Positions 55,979-64,000 of a stretch of DNA of 64,000 nt are shown one piece after another (the stretch's first letter is position 1; the number at the start of each line of letters is the position of its first letter). The position numbers and the translations under genes were made by a program. The notes beneath the pieces are model-generated. The model was not told the origin of the DNA, searched no databases, and saw only the letters and a program-made list of their open reading frames with translations. The stretch comes from Variovorax paradoxus (lineage in GTDB: Bacteria; Pseudomonadota; Gammaproteobacteria; Burkholderiales; Burkholderiaceae_C), in NCBI RefSeq assembly GCF_018614875.1, contig NZ_JAGGNW010000017.1:62001-126000 (forward strand), given 5' to 3'.

Positions 55979-57828
55979 GTGCCGTCCCGCAGATCGAGGC
56001 GGTCAATGACTTCGTCATCAAGTTCGCCAACGTCAACGGCTCGGGTTCGGCCTCGGCCAACGAGCTGTTCGCCAAGGCGATCCTGCGCATGGGCGTGCCG
56101 GTGAGCCCGCGCAACATCTTCCCCAGCAACATCCAGGGCCTGCCGACCTGGTACGAGGTGCGCGTGACCGAAGAGGGCCATCTGGGGCGGCGCGGCGGCA
56201 CCGACATGATGGTGGCGATGAACCCGCAGACCTGGGACGCCGACCTGGCCGAACTGGAGCCCGGCGGCTACCTCTTCTACGACAGCACGCGGCCGCTGCC
56301 GCCGTCGAAATTCCGCAGCGACATCCGCGTGATCGGCATGCCGCTGACCGAGATCTGCAACGCCGTCTACCAGGACCCGCGCCAGCGCCAGCTGTTCAAG
56401 AACATCGTCTACGTGGGCGCCCTGGCCATCCTGCTCGGCATCGAGCCGGAAGTGGTCGAGAAGCTGTTCGGCGAGCAGTACAAGGGCAAGGAAAAGCTCT
56501 TGGCCTCCAACGTGCAGGCGCTGCACCTGGGCTGCGACTTCGCGCGGGAGAACCTGCGCGAACCCGTGGGGCTGCAGGTGCGGCGCGCCGACCGCGTGGG
56601 CGACCGCATCTTCGTGGACGGCAACAGCGCCGCGGCACTGGGCTGCGTGTACGGCGGGGCGACGGTCGCGGCCTGGTATCCGATCACGCCGTCGTCCTCG
56701 GTGGCCGAGGCCTTCCAGAAGTACTGCACCAAATTCCGCGTCGACCCGGCCACCGGCCAGCACCGCTTCGCCATCGTGCAGGCGGAAGACGAGCTCGCCT
56801 CGATCGGCATGGTGGTGGGCGCCGGCTGGAACGGCGCGCGAGCCTTCACCGCGACCTCGGGGCCGGGCATTTCGCTGATGGCCGAGTTCATCGGGCTGGC
56901 CTACTTTGCCGAGATCCCGGTCACGCTCATCAACGTGCAGCGCGGCGGCCCTTCCACCGGCATGCCGACGCGCACGCAGCAGGCCGACATCCTGTCCTGC
57001 GCGTATGCCTCGCACGGCGACACCAAGCACGTGTTGCTGTTTCCCGAGGATCCGCACGAATGCTTCGAGCATGCGGCGGCCGCGCTGGACCTGGCCGATC
57101 GGCTGCAGACGCCGGTGTTCCTGATGACCGACCTGGACATCGGCATGAACCAGCGCCTGTGCACGCCCTTTGCCTGGGACGACAGCAAGGCCTACGACCG
57201 TGGCAAGGTCATGAGCGCAGAGGAGCTGGAGGCGGGCCGCGACTTCGGCCGCTACAAGGATGTGGACGGCGACGGCATTCCCTGGCGCACGCTGCCGGGC
57301 ACGCACCCGACCAAGGGCAGCTACTTCACGCGCGGCACCACGCGCGACGCCTACGCCCGGTACTCGGAGCGCGGACCGGACTACATCTACAACATGGAGC
57401 GGCTGCTGAAGAAGTTCGCGACCGCGGCCACGCTGGTGCCGCAGCCGGTGCTGCGGCCCGCCGCCGAAAAGACCGCGCTGGGCGTGATCTATTTCGGTTC
57501 GACCAGCCCGGCCATGCACGAGGCGCTGCAGGCGCTGGAAGAGCTCGGCATCCACCTCGATGCGCTGCGGCTGCGCGCTTTTCCCTTTCCGGACAGCGTG
57601 GTGCAGTTCCTGGCGCGGCACGACAAGGTGTTCGTGGTCGAGCAGAACCGCGACGCCCAGATGCGCAGCCTGCTGGTGAACGAGCTGGACATCGATCCCG
57701 CCCGGCTGCTCCGCGTGCTGCATTTCGACGGCACGCCGATCACGGCGCGCTTCATTGTCCAGGCGATCAGCGCGCATGTGCCGCAGGCGCACGCATCCGG
57801 CAGCACCGGCATGAAGGAGCCCGCATGA
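55975..57828 (+). CDS. 2-oxoacid:acceptor oxidoreductase, fused gamma-alpha subunit
   Basis: A 617-residue subunit. Residues 1-190 form the gamma domain (FANVNGSGSASANELFAKAI), and the remainder is the alpha domain with GATVAAWYPITPSSSVAEAF, TATSGPGISLMAEFIGLAYF and NVQRGGPSTGMPTRTQQADI. Together with the beta subunit encoded next, it oxidatively decarboxylates a 2-oxoacid to an acyl-CoA using thiamine diphosphate. The fusion and segments fit KorA of the 2-oxoglutarate branch; indolepyruvate- or phenylglyoxylate-type substrates are alternatives. Both ends overlap neighbours by four bases. Confidence 0.88.
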   Translation: MSAVPQIEAVNDFVIKFANVNGSGSASANELFAKAILRMGVPVSPRNIFPSNIQGLPTWYEVRVTEEGHLGRRGGTDMMVAMNPQTWDADLAELEPGGYLFYDSTRPLPPSKFRSDIRVIGMPLTEICNAVYQDPRQRQLFKNIVYVGALAILLGIEPEVVEKLFGEQYKGKEKLLASNVQALHLGCDFARENLREPVGLQVRRADRVGDRIFVDGNSAAALGCVYGGATVAAWYPITPSSSVAEAFQKYCTKFRVDPATGQHRFAIVQAEDELASIGMVVGAGWNGARAFTATSGPGISLMAEFIGLAYFAEIPVTLINVQRGGPSTGMPTRTQQADILSCAYASHGDTKHVLLFPEDPHECFEHAAAALDLADRLQTPVFLMTDLDIGMNQRLCTPFAWDDSKAYDRGKVMSAEELEAGRDFGRYKDVDGDGIPWRTLPGTHPTKGSYFTRGTTRDAYARYSERGPDYIYNMERLLKKFATAATLVPQPVLRPAAEKTALGVIYFGSTSPAMHEALQALEELGIHLDALRLRAFPFPDSVVQFLARHDKVFVVEQNRDAQMRSLLVNELDIDPARLLRVLHFDGTPITARFIVQAISAHVPQAHASGSTGMKEPA

Positions 57829-58880
57829 CCTATCTCGCCAAGCCCCGGCTGCACCATCCGACGCTGGCCATCAACAAGGTCGGCTACACGCGGCGCGACT
57901 ACGAGGGCAAGATTTCCACGCTGTGCGCCGGCTGCGGCCACGACTCGATCTCCGCCGCCATCATCGAGGCCTGCTGGGAACTGGACATCGAGCCGCACCG
58001 GGTGGCCAAGCTCTCGGGCATCGGCTGCAGCTCCAAGACGCCGGATTATTTTCTGGGCGCGTCGCACGGCTTCAACACGGTGCACGGCCGCATGCCCAGC
58101 GTGCTGACCGGCGCCAACCTGGCCAACCGCGACCTGCTGTACCTGGGCGTCTCGGGCGACGGGGATTCGGCTTCCATCGGCCTCGGCCAGTTCGCCCACG
58201 CCATGCGGCGCGGCGTGCGCATGGCCTACATCGTGGAGAACAACGGCGTCTACGGCCTGACCAAGGGCCAGTTCTCGGCCACTGCCGACCAGGGCTCCAG
58301 GAGCAAGAAGGGCGTCGTCAACAGCGACAGCCCGGTGGACCTCGTGGCCATGGCGCTGCAGCTGGGCGCCAGCTACGTGGGGCGGGGCTTTTCGGGCAAC
58401 AAGGCGCAGCTGGTGCCATTGATCAAGGGGGCGATCAGCCACGGCGGGTCCGCCTTCATCGATGTGATCAGCCCCTGCGTCGCCTTCAACAACCATCCCG
58501 GCAGCACCAAGAGCTACGACTACGTGCGCGAGCACAACGAGGCGGTGAGCCGCATCGACTTCATCAGCGGGCGGGAGGAAATCACCGTCGACATGGGGCC
58601 GGGCGAAGTGGTGGACGTGCGCCAGCACGACGGCACGCTGCTGCGCCTGCGCGGCCTGCACCCCGACTACAACCCCGGCGACCGCTACGCCGCCATGGCC
58701 TACATGCAGCGGCACCAGGAGATGGGGGAGGTGGTCACCGGCCTGCTCTATGTCGATCCGCTGGCCACCGACCTGCACACGGCGCTCAACACCTGCGACC
58801 GGCCGCTCAACGCGCTGGGCCCGGCCGAGCTGTGCCCCGGCGCCCAGGCGCTGGAACGGCTCAACGCCTCCTTGCGCTGA
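57825..58880 (+). CDS. 2-oxoacid:acceptor oxidoreductase, beta (thiamine diphosphate) subunit
   Basis: A 351-residue beta subunit. The cluster and TPP segments are STLCAGCGHDSISAA, KLSGIGCSSKTPDYFLG, GVSGDGDSASIGLGQF and ENNGVYGLTKGQFSATAD, which are characteristic of KorB-type enzymes. It binds thiamine diphosphate and magnesium and forms the active site with the alpha subunit. The ATG overlaps the alpha gene stop. A cytoplasmic complex of three gene products is expected; the oxygen tolerance of such enzymes differs between organisms and cannot be read here. Confidence 0.9.
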   Translation: MTYLAKPRLHHPTLAINKVGYTRRDYEGKISTLCAGCGHDSISAAIIEACWELDIEPHRVAKLSGIGCSSKTPDYFLGASHGFNTVHGRMPSVLTGANLANRDLLYLGVSGDGDSASIGLGQFAHAMRRGVRMAYIVENNGVYGLTKGQFSATADQGSRSKKGVVNSDSPVDLVAMALQLGASYVGRGFSGNKAQLVPLIKGAISHGGSAFIDVISPCVAFNNHPGSTKSYDYVREHNEAVSRIDFISGREEITVDMGPGEVVDVRQHDGTLLRLRGLHPDYNPGDRYAAMAYMQRHQEMGEVVTGLLYVDPLATDLHTALNTCDRPLNALGPAELCPGAQALERLNASLR

Positions 58881-58925
58881 GCGACGGTCGGCGGCACCAT
58901 TGACCTTACTTCCGGAGGGCGCAAC

Positions 58926-59363
58926 ATGGCCGAGCGCACCGTTTTCCAATCCATCTCGCGCACGCACGTCATCAGCCTGGGACCGCAGGCCAGCGCGCGC
59001 GACGCCGCGTGCGTGATGACGCGCGCGAATTGCGGCAGCGTGCTCGTGATGGAGCTGCCCGACATCCTGCTGGGCATCCTGACCGAGCGCGACCTGATGA
59101 CCCGCGTGCTGGCCCGGGGGCTCGATCCCGATCGCACGGCGGTGCGCGACGTCATGACCCCCAACCCGATCTGCGTGCCGCCCGAAACGCTGGTGTCCGA
59201 CGCCGTGGTGCTCATGCTCGAACGGGGCTTCCGCCATCTGCCGCTGGTGGCGGGAACGAAGATCCTCGGCGTGTTCTCGGTGCGCGACGCGTTGCCGCGC
59301 GAGCTCGGCGCGGCGGTCAGCCTGACCGAATTCCGCGAGCAGCTGAACGACGCGCTGGGGTAG
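58926..59363 (+). CDS. CBS-domain protein
   Basis: A 145-residue protein made of two CBS repeats. The first is VISLGPQASARDAACVMTRA with GSVLVMELPDILLGILTERD, the second VRDVMTPNPICVPPETLVSD with FRHLPLVAGTKILGVFSVRD. Tandem CBS domains bind adenosine nucleotides and regulate partner proteins. It starts 45 bp after the oxidoreductase beta gene, after TCCGGAGGGCGCAAC, and is probably co-transcribed. It might report energy state to the complex; that is inference. Confidence 0.88.
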   Translation: MAERTVFQSISRTHVISLGPQASARDAACVMTRANCGSVLVMELPDILLGILTERDLMTRVLARGLDPDRTAVRDVMTPNPICVPPETLVSDAVVLMLERGFRHLPLVAGTKILGVFSVRDALPRELGAAVSLTEFREQLNDALG

Positions 59364-59403
59364 GGCGCCGGACGGCTGCGCGATTTTTCCTTTTGGAGAA
59401 CCG

Positions 59404-59751
59404 ATGAACTATCAAGGTAGCTGCCACTGCGGCCAGATCGCCTTCGAGGTCGAAGGCGTTATCAAAGATGCGATGGCCTGCAACTGCTCAATGTGCCAGC
59501 GCAGGGGGTCGTTGCTGTGGTTCGTACCGCACGATCGGCTCAGCCTGAAGACGCCGCCCGAAGACATGGGAACCTACATGTTCAACAAGCACCTGATCTC
59601 GCACCGGTTTTGCACGGTCTGTGGCATTCATACCTTCGGCGAGGGCACCGATCCCAAGGGCAACAAGATGGCGGCCATCAACATCCGCTGCATCGAGGGC
59701 ATCGACCTGGAAGCGGTGCCGGTGCAGCATTTCGACGGGCGCTCGAAGTAA
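59404..59751 (+). CDS. GFA family (glutathione-dependent formaldehyde-activating enzyme-like) protein
   Basis: A 115-residue zinc-binding protein of the GFA/CENP-V family. The cysteine ligands are in GSCHCGQIAFEVEG, ACNCSMCQRRGSLLW and HRFCTVCGIHTFGEG. The prototype helps join formaldehyde to glutathione, but most members are uncharacterised. ATG follows TTTGGAGAACCG. It stands between the CBS gene and the parDE pair with no clear functional link. Confidence 0.88.
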   Translation: MNYQGSCHCGQIAFEVEGVIKDAMACNCSMCQRRGSLLWFVPHDRLSLKTPPEDMGTYMFNKHLISHRFCTVCGIHTFGEGTDPKGNKMAAINIRCIEGIDLEAVPVQHFDGRSK

Positions 59752-59779
59752 GCGCGCGCAACAGCTCGAACGCAGCTTC

Positions 59780-59808
59780 TTGCCAAATTTTGCCAAAATC
59801 TTTAAACT
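59780..59808 (+). promoter_or_regulatory. parDE promoter with tandem TTGCCAAA repeats
   Basis: TTGCCA (59780-59785) and TAAACT (59803-59808) form a sigma-70 type promoter with 17-bp spacing. TTGCCAAA is repeated at 59790-59797, ten bases after the first copy, so the repeats sit on one face of the helix and overlap the promoter. This is typical of a ParD autorepression site. The predicted start of transcription falls on or next to the parD ATG at 59815. Confidence 0.6.
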
Positions 59809-59814
59809 TGCATC

Positions 59815-60078
59815 ATGGGCACCATGAATGTTTCCTTGCCAGATGCCATGAAATCTTTCGTGGACGATCAGGTGGTCCAGCGCGGATACGGCACCAGCAG
59901 CGAATATGTGCGGGAGTTGATTCGCAAGGATCAGGACAGGCTCCAGCTGCGTGAACTGCTGCTCGAAGGAGCCACGTCGGCTCCGGCGGCCGTGGCCGAT
60001 CCGGCCTATTTTCACGAGCTGCGCGAGAGGGTCCGCAAGGCGGGCACCAAAGCGACAGCGGTACGCACCAAAGGATGA
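59815..60078 (+). CDS. parD: ParD-type antitoxin
   Basis: An 87-residue CopG/ParD antitoxin. The ribbon-helix-helix domain reads MGTMNVSLPDAMKSFVDDQV followed by GYGTSSEYVRELIRKDQDR, the classical ParD signature. The C-terminal segment VADPAYFHELRERVRKAG is the toxin-binding tail. No ribosome-binding site is visible, and the promoter is so close that the mRNA may be leaderless. It overlaps parE by four bases. Confidence 0.92.
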   Translation: MGTMNVSLPDAMKSFVDDQVVQRGYGTSSEYVRELIRKDQDRLQLRELLLEGATSAPAAVADPAYFHELRERVRKAGTKATAVRTKG

Positions 60079-60407
60079 GGGTCAAGCCTGTCGTCCCACG
60101 TGAGCTGGCGAAGCGGGACGTGGAAGAGGCCATCGACCATTACCTCAGCGAAGGCGCAGAACGGGCCGCACTCGGCTTGATTGGCGAACTCGAACGAGCG
60201 TACAGCCACATCGGCCGCCATCCGGGCACGGGGGCCACGCGCTACGCACACGAACTTCATCTGCCCGGCCTGCGCTCTTGGGTCTTGACCCGTTTTCCCT
60301 ATCTGGTGTTCTACATCGAGCAACCAGACCGCATCGATGTCTGGCGTGTGCTCCACAGCCACCGCGACATCCCCGCGCGAATGCAACAGTCGGGCTTCGA
60401 GGACTGA
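60075..60407 (+). CDS. parE: ParE-type toxin
   Basis: A 110-residue toxin of the ParE family. Segments RDVEEAIDHYLSEGAERAAL, RHPGTGATRYAHELHLPGLR and FPYLVFYIEQPDRIDVWRVL match the family, including the late VWRVLHS..DI segment. ParE toxins poison DNA gyrase; some family members act on ribosomes instead. The ATG overlaps parD (ATGA), so the antitoxin is made first and the toxin by coupling. Confidence 0.92.
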   Translation: MRVKPVVPRELAKRDVEEAIDHYLSEGAERAALGLIGELERAYSHIGRHPGTGATRYAHELHLPGLRSWVLTRFPYLVFYIEQPDRIDVWRVLHSHRDIPARMQQSGFED

Positions 60408-60408
60408 C

Positions 60409-60561
60409 TCAGCCGTGGCGCTTGAAGTATTGAACTTCGCGTTCGTGCTGCTGCGCCTGCTCTCGCGAGCTGAATGTACCGAGGTTGCGGCGCTTGCCGG
60501 TCTTGGGGTCGGTCTTGCGGGAGTAAAGGCGATATTCCCCGGAGGCGAGTTTTCGGATCAT
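60409..60561 (-). CDS. Small conserved hypothetical protein
   Basis: A 50-residue basic protein, MIRKLASGEYRLYSRKTDPK followed by GKRRNLGTFSSREQAQQHER and ending EVQYFKRHG. This compact sequence is widespread in proteobacteria but has no assigned role that I know of. ATG at 60561 follows AAGGAGTTTCCG; a start 12 codons upstream is less likely. It converges on parE with one base between the stops. Confidence 0.75.
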   Translation of the reverse strand: MIRKLASGEYRLYSRKTDPKTGKRRNLGTFSSREQAQQHEREVQYFKRHG

Positions 60562-60855
60562 CGGAAACTCCTTTGTGAGTGGGCGGAAGAAGCCCAATCT
60601 GCGCCGCAGGCGTCGGCGGTCTTGTCGGACGATTTCACTTCGCCCTGACAGAGCGCGAACGCCGAAACCGCTGGAGAACCCGCGGGGCTACCTGATCGGA
60701 AATGCGAGCGCGTGAATTGCGCCCTGCACGTCGCCATGCTGCCTCGGCTGCAATTGATGGATTTGATCAATTAACTGGCTGAGCCCTATAAACCAAAGGC
60801 TGCCCAGTTTTTTGTTCGGCTGCAATCGATCTTGAGCGATCGGCCGGGCATTTCC

Positions 60856-61611
60856 ATGAACCCTTCCATGACGACGCCCCATCGAGCCGACGTGATCGCG
60901 ATCGTCGATGACGATCCGCGCGTACGGCAGCTGCTCGGCAGCTATCTTTCACGAGAGGGCTACGAAGTATTCGAGGCCGAAAACGGCGCATCGCTTTCGT
61001 CGATCCTGCATCGCCGCGCCATCGCTCTCATCGTGCTCGACGTGCTGCTGCCAGGCGAGGACGGCCTGTCGGTCTGCCAGCGGCTGCGTGCCGCGGGTGT
61101 GCGTACACCGATCATCATCCTCAGCGCGAAGGCGCAGGATGCCGATCGGATCGCGGGATTGACGATGGGCGCCGACGACTATGTCCGCAAGCCTTTCAAT
61201 CCCCGGGAGCTGCGCGCCCGCATCCAGGCGATCCTGCGACGCAGCCCTCCGAGGGAGGAGCCGGGCGGTCCTTCGATCAGCAGCGAGATCGTCCGATTCG
61301 GGATGTTCGAATTCGACATGGGCACACGCACGCTTCGCAAGGACGGGCGGGTCTTGGGCATCACGACAGTTCAGTTCGCGATACTCAAAGTGCTGGTTCG
61401 TCATACCGGACAGCCGCTTTCGCGGGAAAAACTCGCCCACACGGCGCGTGGCCGCGAACTTGGTGCCTTTGACCGCAGCCTGGATGTGCAAGTCTCCCGA
61501 CTTCGCAAGCTGCTGGAGGACGGACCGTTTTCCTACATCCTGACGGTCTGGGGCGTGGGCTACATGTTCGAGCCCAGTGGCAAGGGCAACATCATCCGGC
61601 TCCCCCACTGA
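60856..61611 (+). CDS. OmpR-family response regulator without a neighbouring kinase
   Basis: A 251-residue response regulator. The receiver domain has VIAIVDDDPRVRQLLGSYLS and the phosphoacceptor Asp in LIVLDVLLPGEDG, with ILSAKAQDADRIAGL and VRKPFNP completing the switch. The winged helix follows, with GITTVQFAILKVLVRHTGQP and FDRSLDVQVSRLRKLLEDGP. ATG 60856 is preferred; TTG 60832 and ATG 60868 are alternatives. No histidine kinase is encoded within the window next to it, and the autotransporter gene lies 297 bp downstream, so it may be an orphan or regulate that gene. Confidence 0.85.
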   Translation: MNPSMTTPHRADVIAIVDDDPRVRQLLGSYLSREGYEVFEAENGASLSSILHRRAIALIVLDVLLPGEDGLSVCQRLRAAGVRTPIIILSAKAQDADRIAGLTMGADDYVRKPFNPRELRARIQAILRRSPPREEPGGPSISSEIVRFGMFEFDMGTRTLRKDGRVLGITTVQFAILKVLVRHTGQPLSREKLAHTARGRELGAFDRSLDVQVSRLRKLLEDGPFSYILTVWGVGYMFEPSGKGNIIRLPH

Positions 61612-61908
61612 GAATTCACGACAGGCCGCGGTTGATCCATCGTCTGCGGATTTCGGCTGCTCTTGATTGACGCGACAAATGAAATTCAGTCGCTCGGATT
61701 TCAACGCAATCCCACCACCTGCGTCGCGTGCAATACGAGTGGATGTGAATAATTTGGCATTCACATGCGGATTCAATACCCAGTCATTTTGTTAACGATT
61801 GTTTTCATTTAGAGTCCGCGCCTCGCACAGGGAGGCATCGAGCACCGGCAACACCGGCGCCCGCGCCCGCAGTTCTTGCGGATGCGCTATTGCCAGGACA
61901 GACAGGTT

Positions 61909-64000
61909 ATGAATCGGATTTTTCGCGTCATCTGGAACGACGCGCTCGCCCTTTGGACCGTTGCATCCGAACTCGGACGCGGCCACGCGAGATCAACCGC
62001 GGCCACGCAGGGCGTCCCCCTGCTTGCCGCCGCCTTGCTGGCGGCTGCTTCCTTCTCGGCCTCGGCCGCATGTACAACTGATACGAGTGCCAATACCGTC
62101 ACCTGCACGGGCTCGGACCAGACCACCACCGTAGGCACGGGCGCGGCGACCACGCCAGGCATCGCGGTCACGGTCACGTCGGGCGCGGCGGTCGGCACAG
62201 GCAACAGCTCGGGCATCAGTGTCGGCAACCAAGCCGCCATCGTCGTCCAGAACGGCGGGATCGTCCAGAACAACGCCACCAACGGCGGCGCATCGCCCTA
62301 TGGGGGCATCGGTGCGAACACGATCGAGGTCAACAACAACAGCACGATCCTCATCGAGGCAGGAGGCGCTGTCACCGCCAGCGGCACAGGCACCAATTCC
62401 GAAGCGATCAATCCCGTTGGCAGCGGGAACACCATCACCAACAACGGCTCGATCAGCTCCGCCCATACGGCGATCTGGTTCCAGGCGAACAACGGTTCCA
62501 ACACCGTCTTGAACACCGGCACCATCGTCGCCGGCGCCGGCACGGCTTCGACCACGACGACCGTCATCGGCGCCAGCGGCACGATGGCGGTCGATTTCAC
62601 CAACAAGGGCAGCCTCACCGGCTCGCTCGCCTTCGCGGGCGGCAGCGACGCGTTGCGCTGGTACACCGGCGCCTCGATCACCGGCAACATCAGCGGCGGT
62701 GCAGGCGCCGACCTGCTCACGCTCAACAGCGACAACAGCGCGAGCGGCACCTTCGCGCCGCTGTCCCTCACGGGCTTCGAGACGCTGGTCGCCAACGGCG
62801 GCAACTGGAACTTCAATGTCGCGCTGGCACCGGCGGGCATCACGAGCACCACGGTGCTGGGCGGAACGCTGATCCTGGGCGCCGACAACAGCGCCTACAC
62901 GGGCAGCATGACCGTGGGCTCGAGCGGCGTGCTGCAAAGCAGCGCACAGTTTGCGCCGGCAGTGATCGCCGACAACGGACTTGTAAGCTTTGCCCAGCCC
63001 GACAACGCGAGCTACACTGGCCTGTTGAGCGGTACGGGCGGCATCGAAAAGACCGGCGCGGGCACGCTCACGCTGACGCAGGATCAGGCCTTCACCGGCA
63101 CCACCACGATCAGTGCCGGTGTGCTGCAGCTCGGCAACGGCGGTACCACGGGCTCGGTGGCGGGCAACATCGTCGACAACGCGACGCTGGCCATCAACCG
63201 CTCGGATGCACTCACGCTGTCGGGCACCATCAGCGGCACCGGCTCGCTCGTGAAAGAAGGCGCCGGCACCACCACGCTGACCGCAGCCAACAGCTACAGC
63301 GGCGGCACCGCGCTCAAGCAGGGACGGCTGAATGTCGGCCACAGCCTGGCGCTGGGCACCGGCACATTGGCGATGGACGACGGCACCACGCTCGGCTTCG
63401 TGGCCGACGGCCTGAATCTCGCCAATGCCATCGTGCTGACCGGCAACAACGACCCGGTCATCGACACCGGCAGTTTCAACGCAGCGCTCAGCGGCAACAT
63501 CAGCGGCGGCGGCTTCATCACCAAGGTGGGCAGCGGCACGCTCACGCTCTCGGGTCCCAACAGCTACACCGGCGCGACCGATGTGGCCGAAGGCACCCTC
63601 AAGGCCGGTGCCACCGGCACCTTCAGCGCGGCCTCGGCGCACACCGTGCAAAGCGGTGCCACGCTCGACCTCGCGGGCTTCAGCCAGACCGTGGCCTCGC
63701 TCGCCAACAGCGGCACCGTCTCGCTGGTGGGCACCGCACCGGGCACCACGCTCACCGTCACCGGCGCCTATGTCGGCAACAACGGCGTGCTGCGGCTCGG
63801 CACGTTCCTGGGCGACAGCACCAGCGTGAGCGACCGGCTGGTGCTCGACGGTGCGAGCGCCTCGGCCAGCGGCCGAACCAGCGTGCAGATCACCCAACTC
63901 GGCGGCCTGGGGGCGCTGACCACGGGCAACGGCATCGAAGTGGTCTCGGCGCTCAATGGCGCCACCACCACCGCGCAGACCACCAGGGATGCGTTCACGC
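61909..64000 (+). CDS. Autotransporter (type Va) with ESPR signal and PATR repeats, 3' end outside the window
   Basis: An uninterrupted frame of 697 codons runs from the ATG to the window edge. The first 26 residues, MNRIFRVIWNDALALWTVAS then ELGRGH, are an extended signal peptide region typical of large autotransporters, followed by a hydrophobic core and cleavage near residue 53. The passenger is Gly/Thr/Asn/Ser-rich with beta-helix character. Autotransporter-associated (PATR) repeats occur near residues 378, 444 and 534, each starting like EKTGAGTLTLT, VKEGAGTTTLT or TKVGSGTLTLS. From about residue 624 the sequence (LRLGTFLGDSTSVSDRLVLD) looks like the region just before the beta-barrel, which lies beyond the edge. 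Function could be adhesion or biofilm. The 297-bp upstream gap shows no clear promoter. Confidence 0.88.
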   Translation, partial: MNRIFRVIWNDALALWTVASELGRGHARSTAATQGVPLLAAALLAAASFSASAACTTDTSANTVTCTGSDQTTTVGTGAATTPGIAVTVTSGAAVGTGNSSGISVGNQAAIVVQNGGIVQNNATNGGASPYGGIGANTIEVNNNSTILIEAGGAVTASGTGTNSEAINPVGSGNTITNNGSISSAHTAIWFQANNGSNTVLNTGTIVAGAGTASTTTTVIGASGTMAVDFTNKGSLTGSLAFAGGSDALRWYTGASITGNISGGAGADLLTLNSDNSASGTFAPLSLTGFETLVANGGNWNFNVALAPAGITSTTVLGGTLILGADNSAYTGSMTVGSSGVLQSSAQFAPAVIADNGLVSFAQPDNASYTGLLSGTGGIEKTGAGTLTLTQDQAFTGTTTISAGVLQLGNGGTTGSVAGNIVDNATLAINRSDALTLSGTISGTGSLVKEGAGTTTLTAANSYSGGTALKQGRLNVGHSLALGTGTLAMDDGTTLGFVADGLNLANAIVLTGNNDPVIDTGSFNAALSGNISGGGFITKVGSGTLTLSGPNSYTGATDVAEGTLKAGATGTFSAASAHTVQSGATLDLAGFSQTVASLANSGTVSLVGTAPGTTLTVTGAYVGNNGVLRLGTFLGDSTSVSDRLVLDGASASASGRTSVQITQLGGLGALTTGNGIEVVSALNGATTTAQTTRDAFT

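Noticed and set aside
59763..59816. TTGCCAAATTTTGCCAAAA considered as a sigma-54 promoter
   Set aside because: The GG and GC dinucleotide spacing of -24/-12 elements is absent; the match to a sigma-70 promoter is better.
61993..63897. A 634-codon open frame on the minus strand across the autotransporter
   Set aside because: The plus strand carries a continuous frame with ESPR signal and PATR repeats. The antisense frame has Ala/Val/Gly/Arg-rich low-complexity sequence with no domain and arises from the GC-rich codon pattern of the passenger.

Overview
The window is GC-rich, densely packed bacterial chromosome. The gene content points to a metabolically versatile betaproteobacterium, most likely Burkholderiales/Comamonadaceae and Variovorax-like. 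Pointers are several Bug/TctC-type periplasmic binding proteins, a biotin-independent malonate decarboxylase operon with a MadLM transporter, a DctA-DctBD C4-dicarboxylate system, CoA-ester catabolic operons, a periplasmic aldehyde oxidase (PaoABC) and an autotransporter with an extended (ESPR) signal peptide. The genus is an inference. No rRNA, tRNA or CRISPR array was seen.

Layout. 1-412: C-terminal end of an amidase. 447-10801 (minus strand): malonate regulon, with LysR regulator mdcR, transporter madLM, decarboxylase genes mdcACDEGBH and an acetyl-CoA synthetase that can activate the acetate released. 11684-16587: dctA behind a strong sigma-54 promoter, followed by its sensor kinase and NtrC-type regulator. 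16728-22044: an EF-G paralogue, small metabolic proteins, and a di-heme cytochrome c divergent from a TetR regulator. 22056-27871: an aspartate carbamoyltransferase-like gene, then an acyl-CoA dehydrogenase/class III CoA-transferase pair, a Bug receptor and an SMP-30 lactonase. 28011-32284: an orphan antitoxin, then a GntR-controlled operon of FAH hydrolase, NodB-like deacetylase and Bug receptor. 32285-34904 is a low-density patch with a lipoprotein, an IS1182-type remnant and a truncated kinase.

34948-44876 is the most striking block: a LysR gene divergent from a nine-gene catabolic operon. The operon encodes a luciferase-like monooxygenase, an unusual flavin reductase with an FCD-like C-terminal domain, two acyl-CoA dehydrogenases, an enoyl-CoA hydratase, an ADP-forming acyl-CoA synthetase, an SDR, a VOC protein and an NTF2-like protein. 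The genes overlap or nearly touch and probably degrade one unknown substrate via CoA thioesters.

45002-50078: an AraC regulator and paoABC, where paoC carries a one-base frameshift. 50238-54034: a toxin-antitoxin pair, a tannase/feruloyl esterase lipoprotein and two small proteins. 54179-59363: a 2-oxoacid:acceptor oxidoreductase (fused gamma/alpha subunit plus beta subunit) with a GltD-like FAD/Fe-S electron-transfer subunit, then a CBS protein. 59404-61611: a GFA protein, parDE, a 50-residue protein and an orphan OmpR-type regulator. 61909-64000: an autotransporter passenger running off the right edge.
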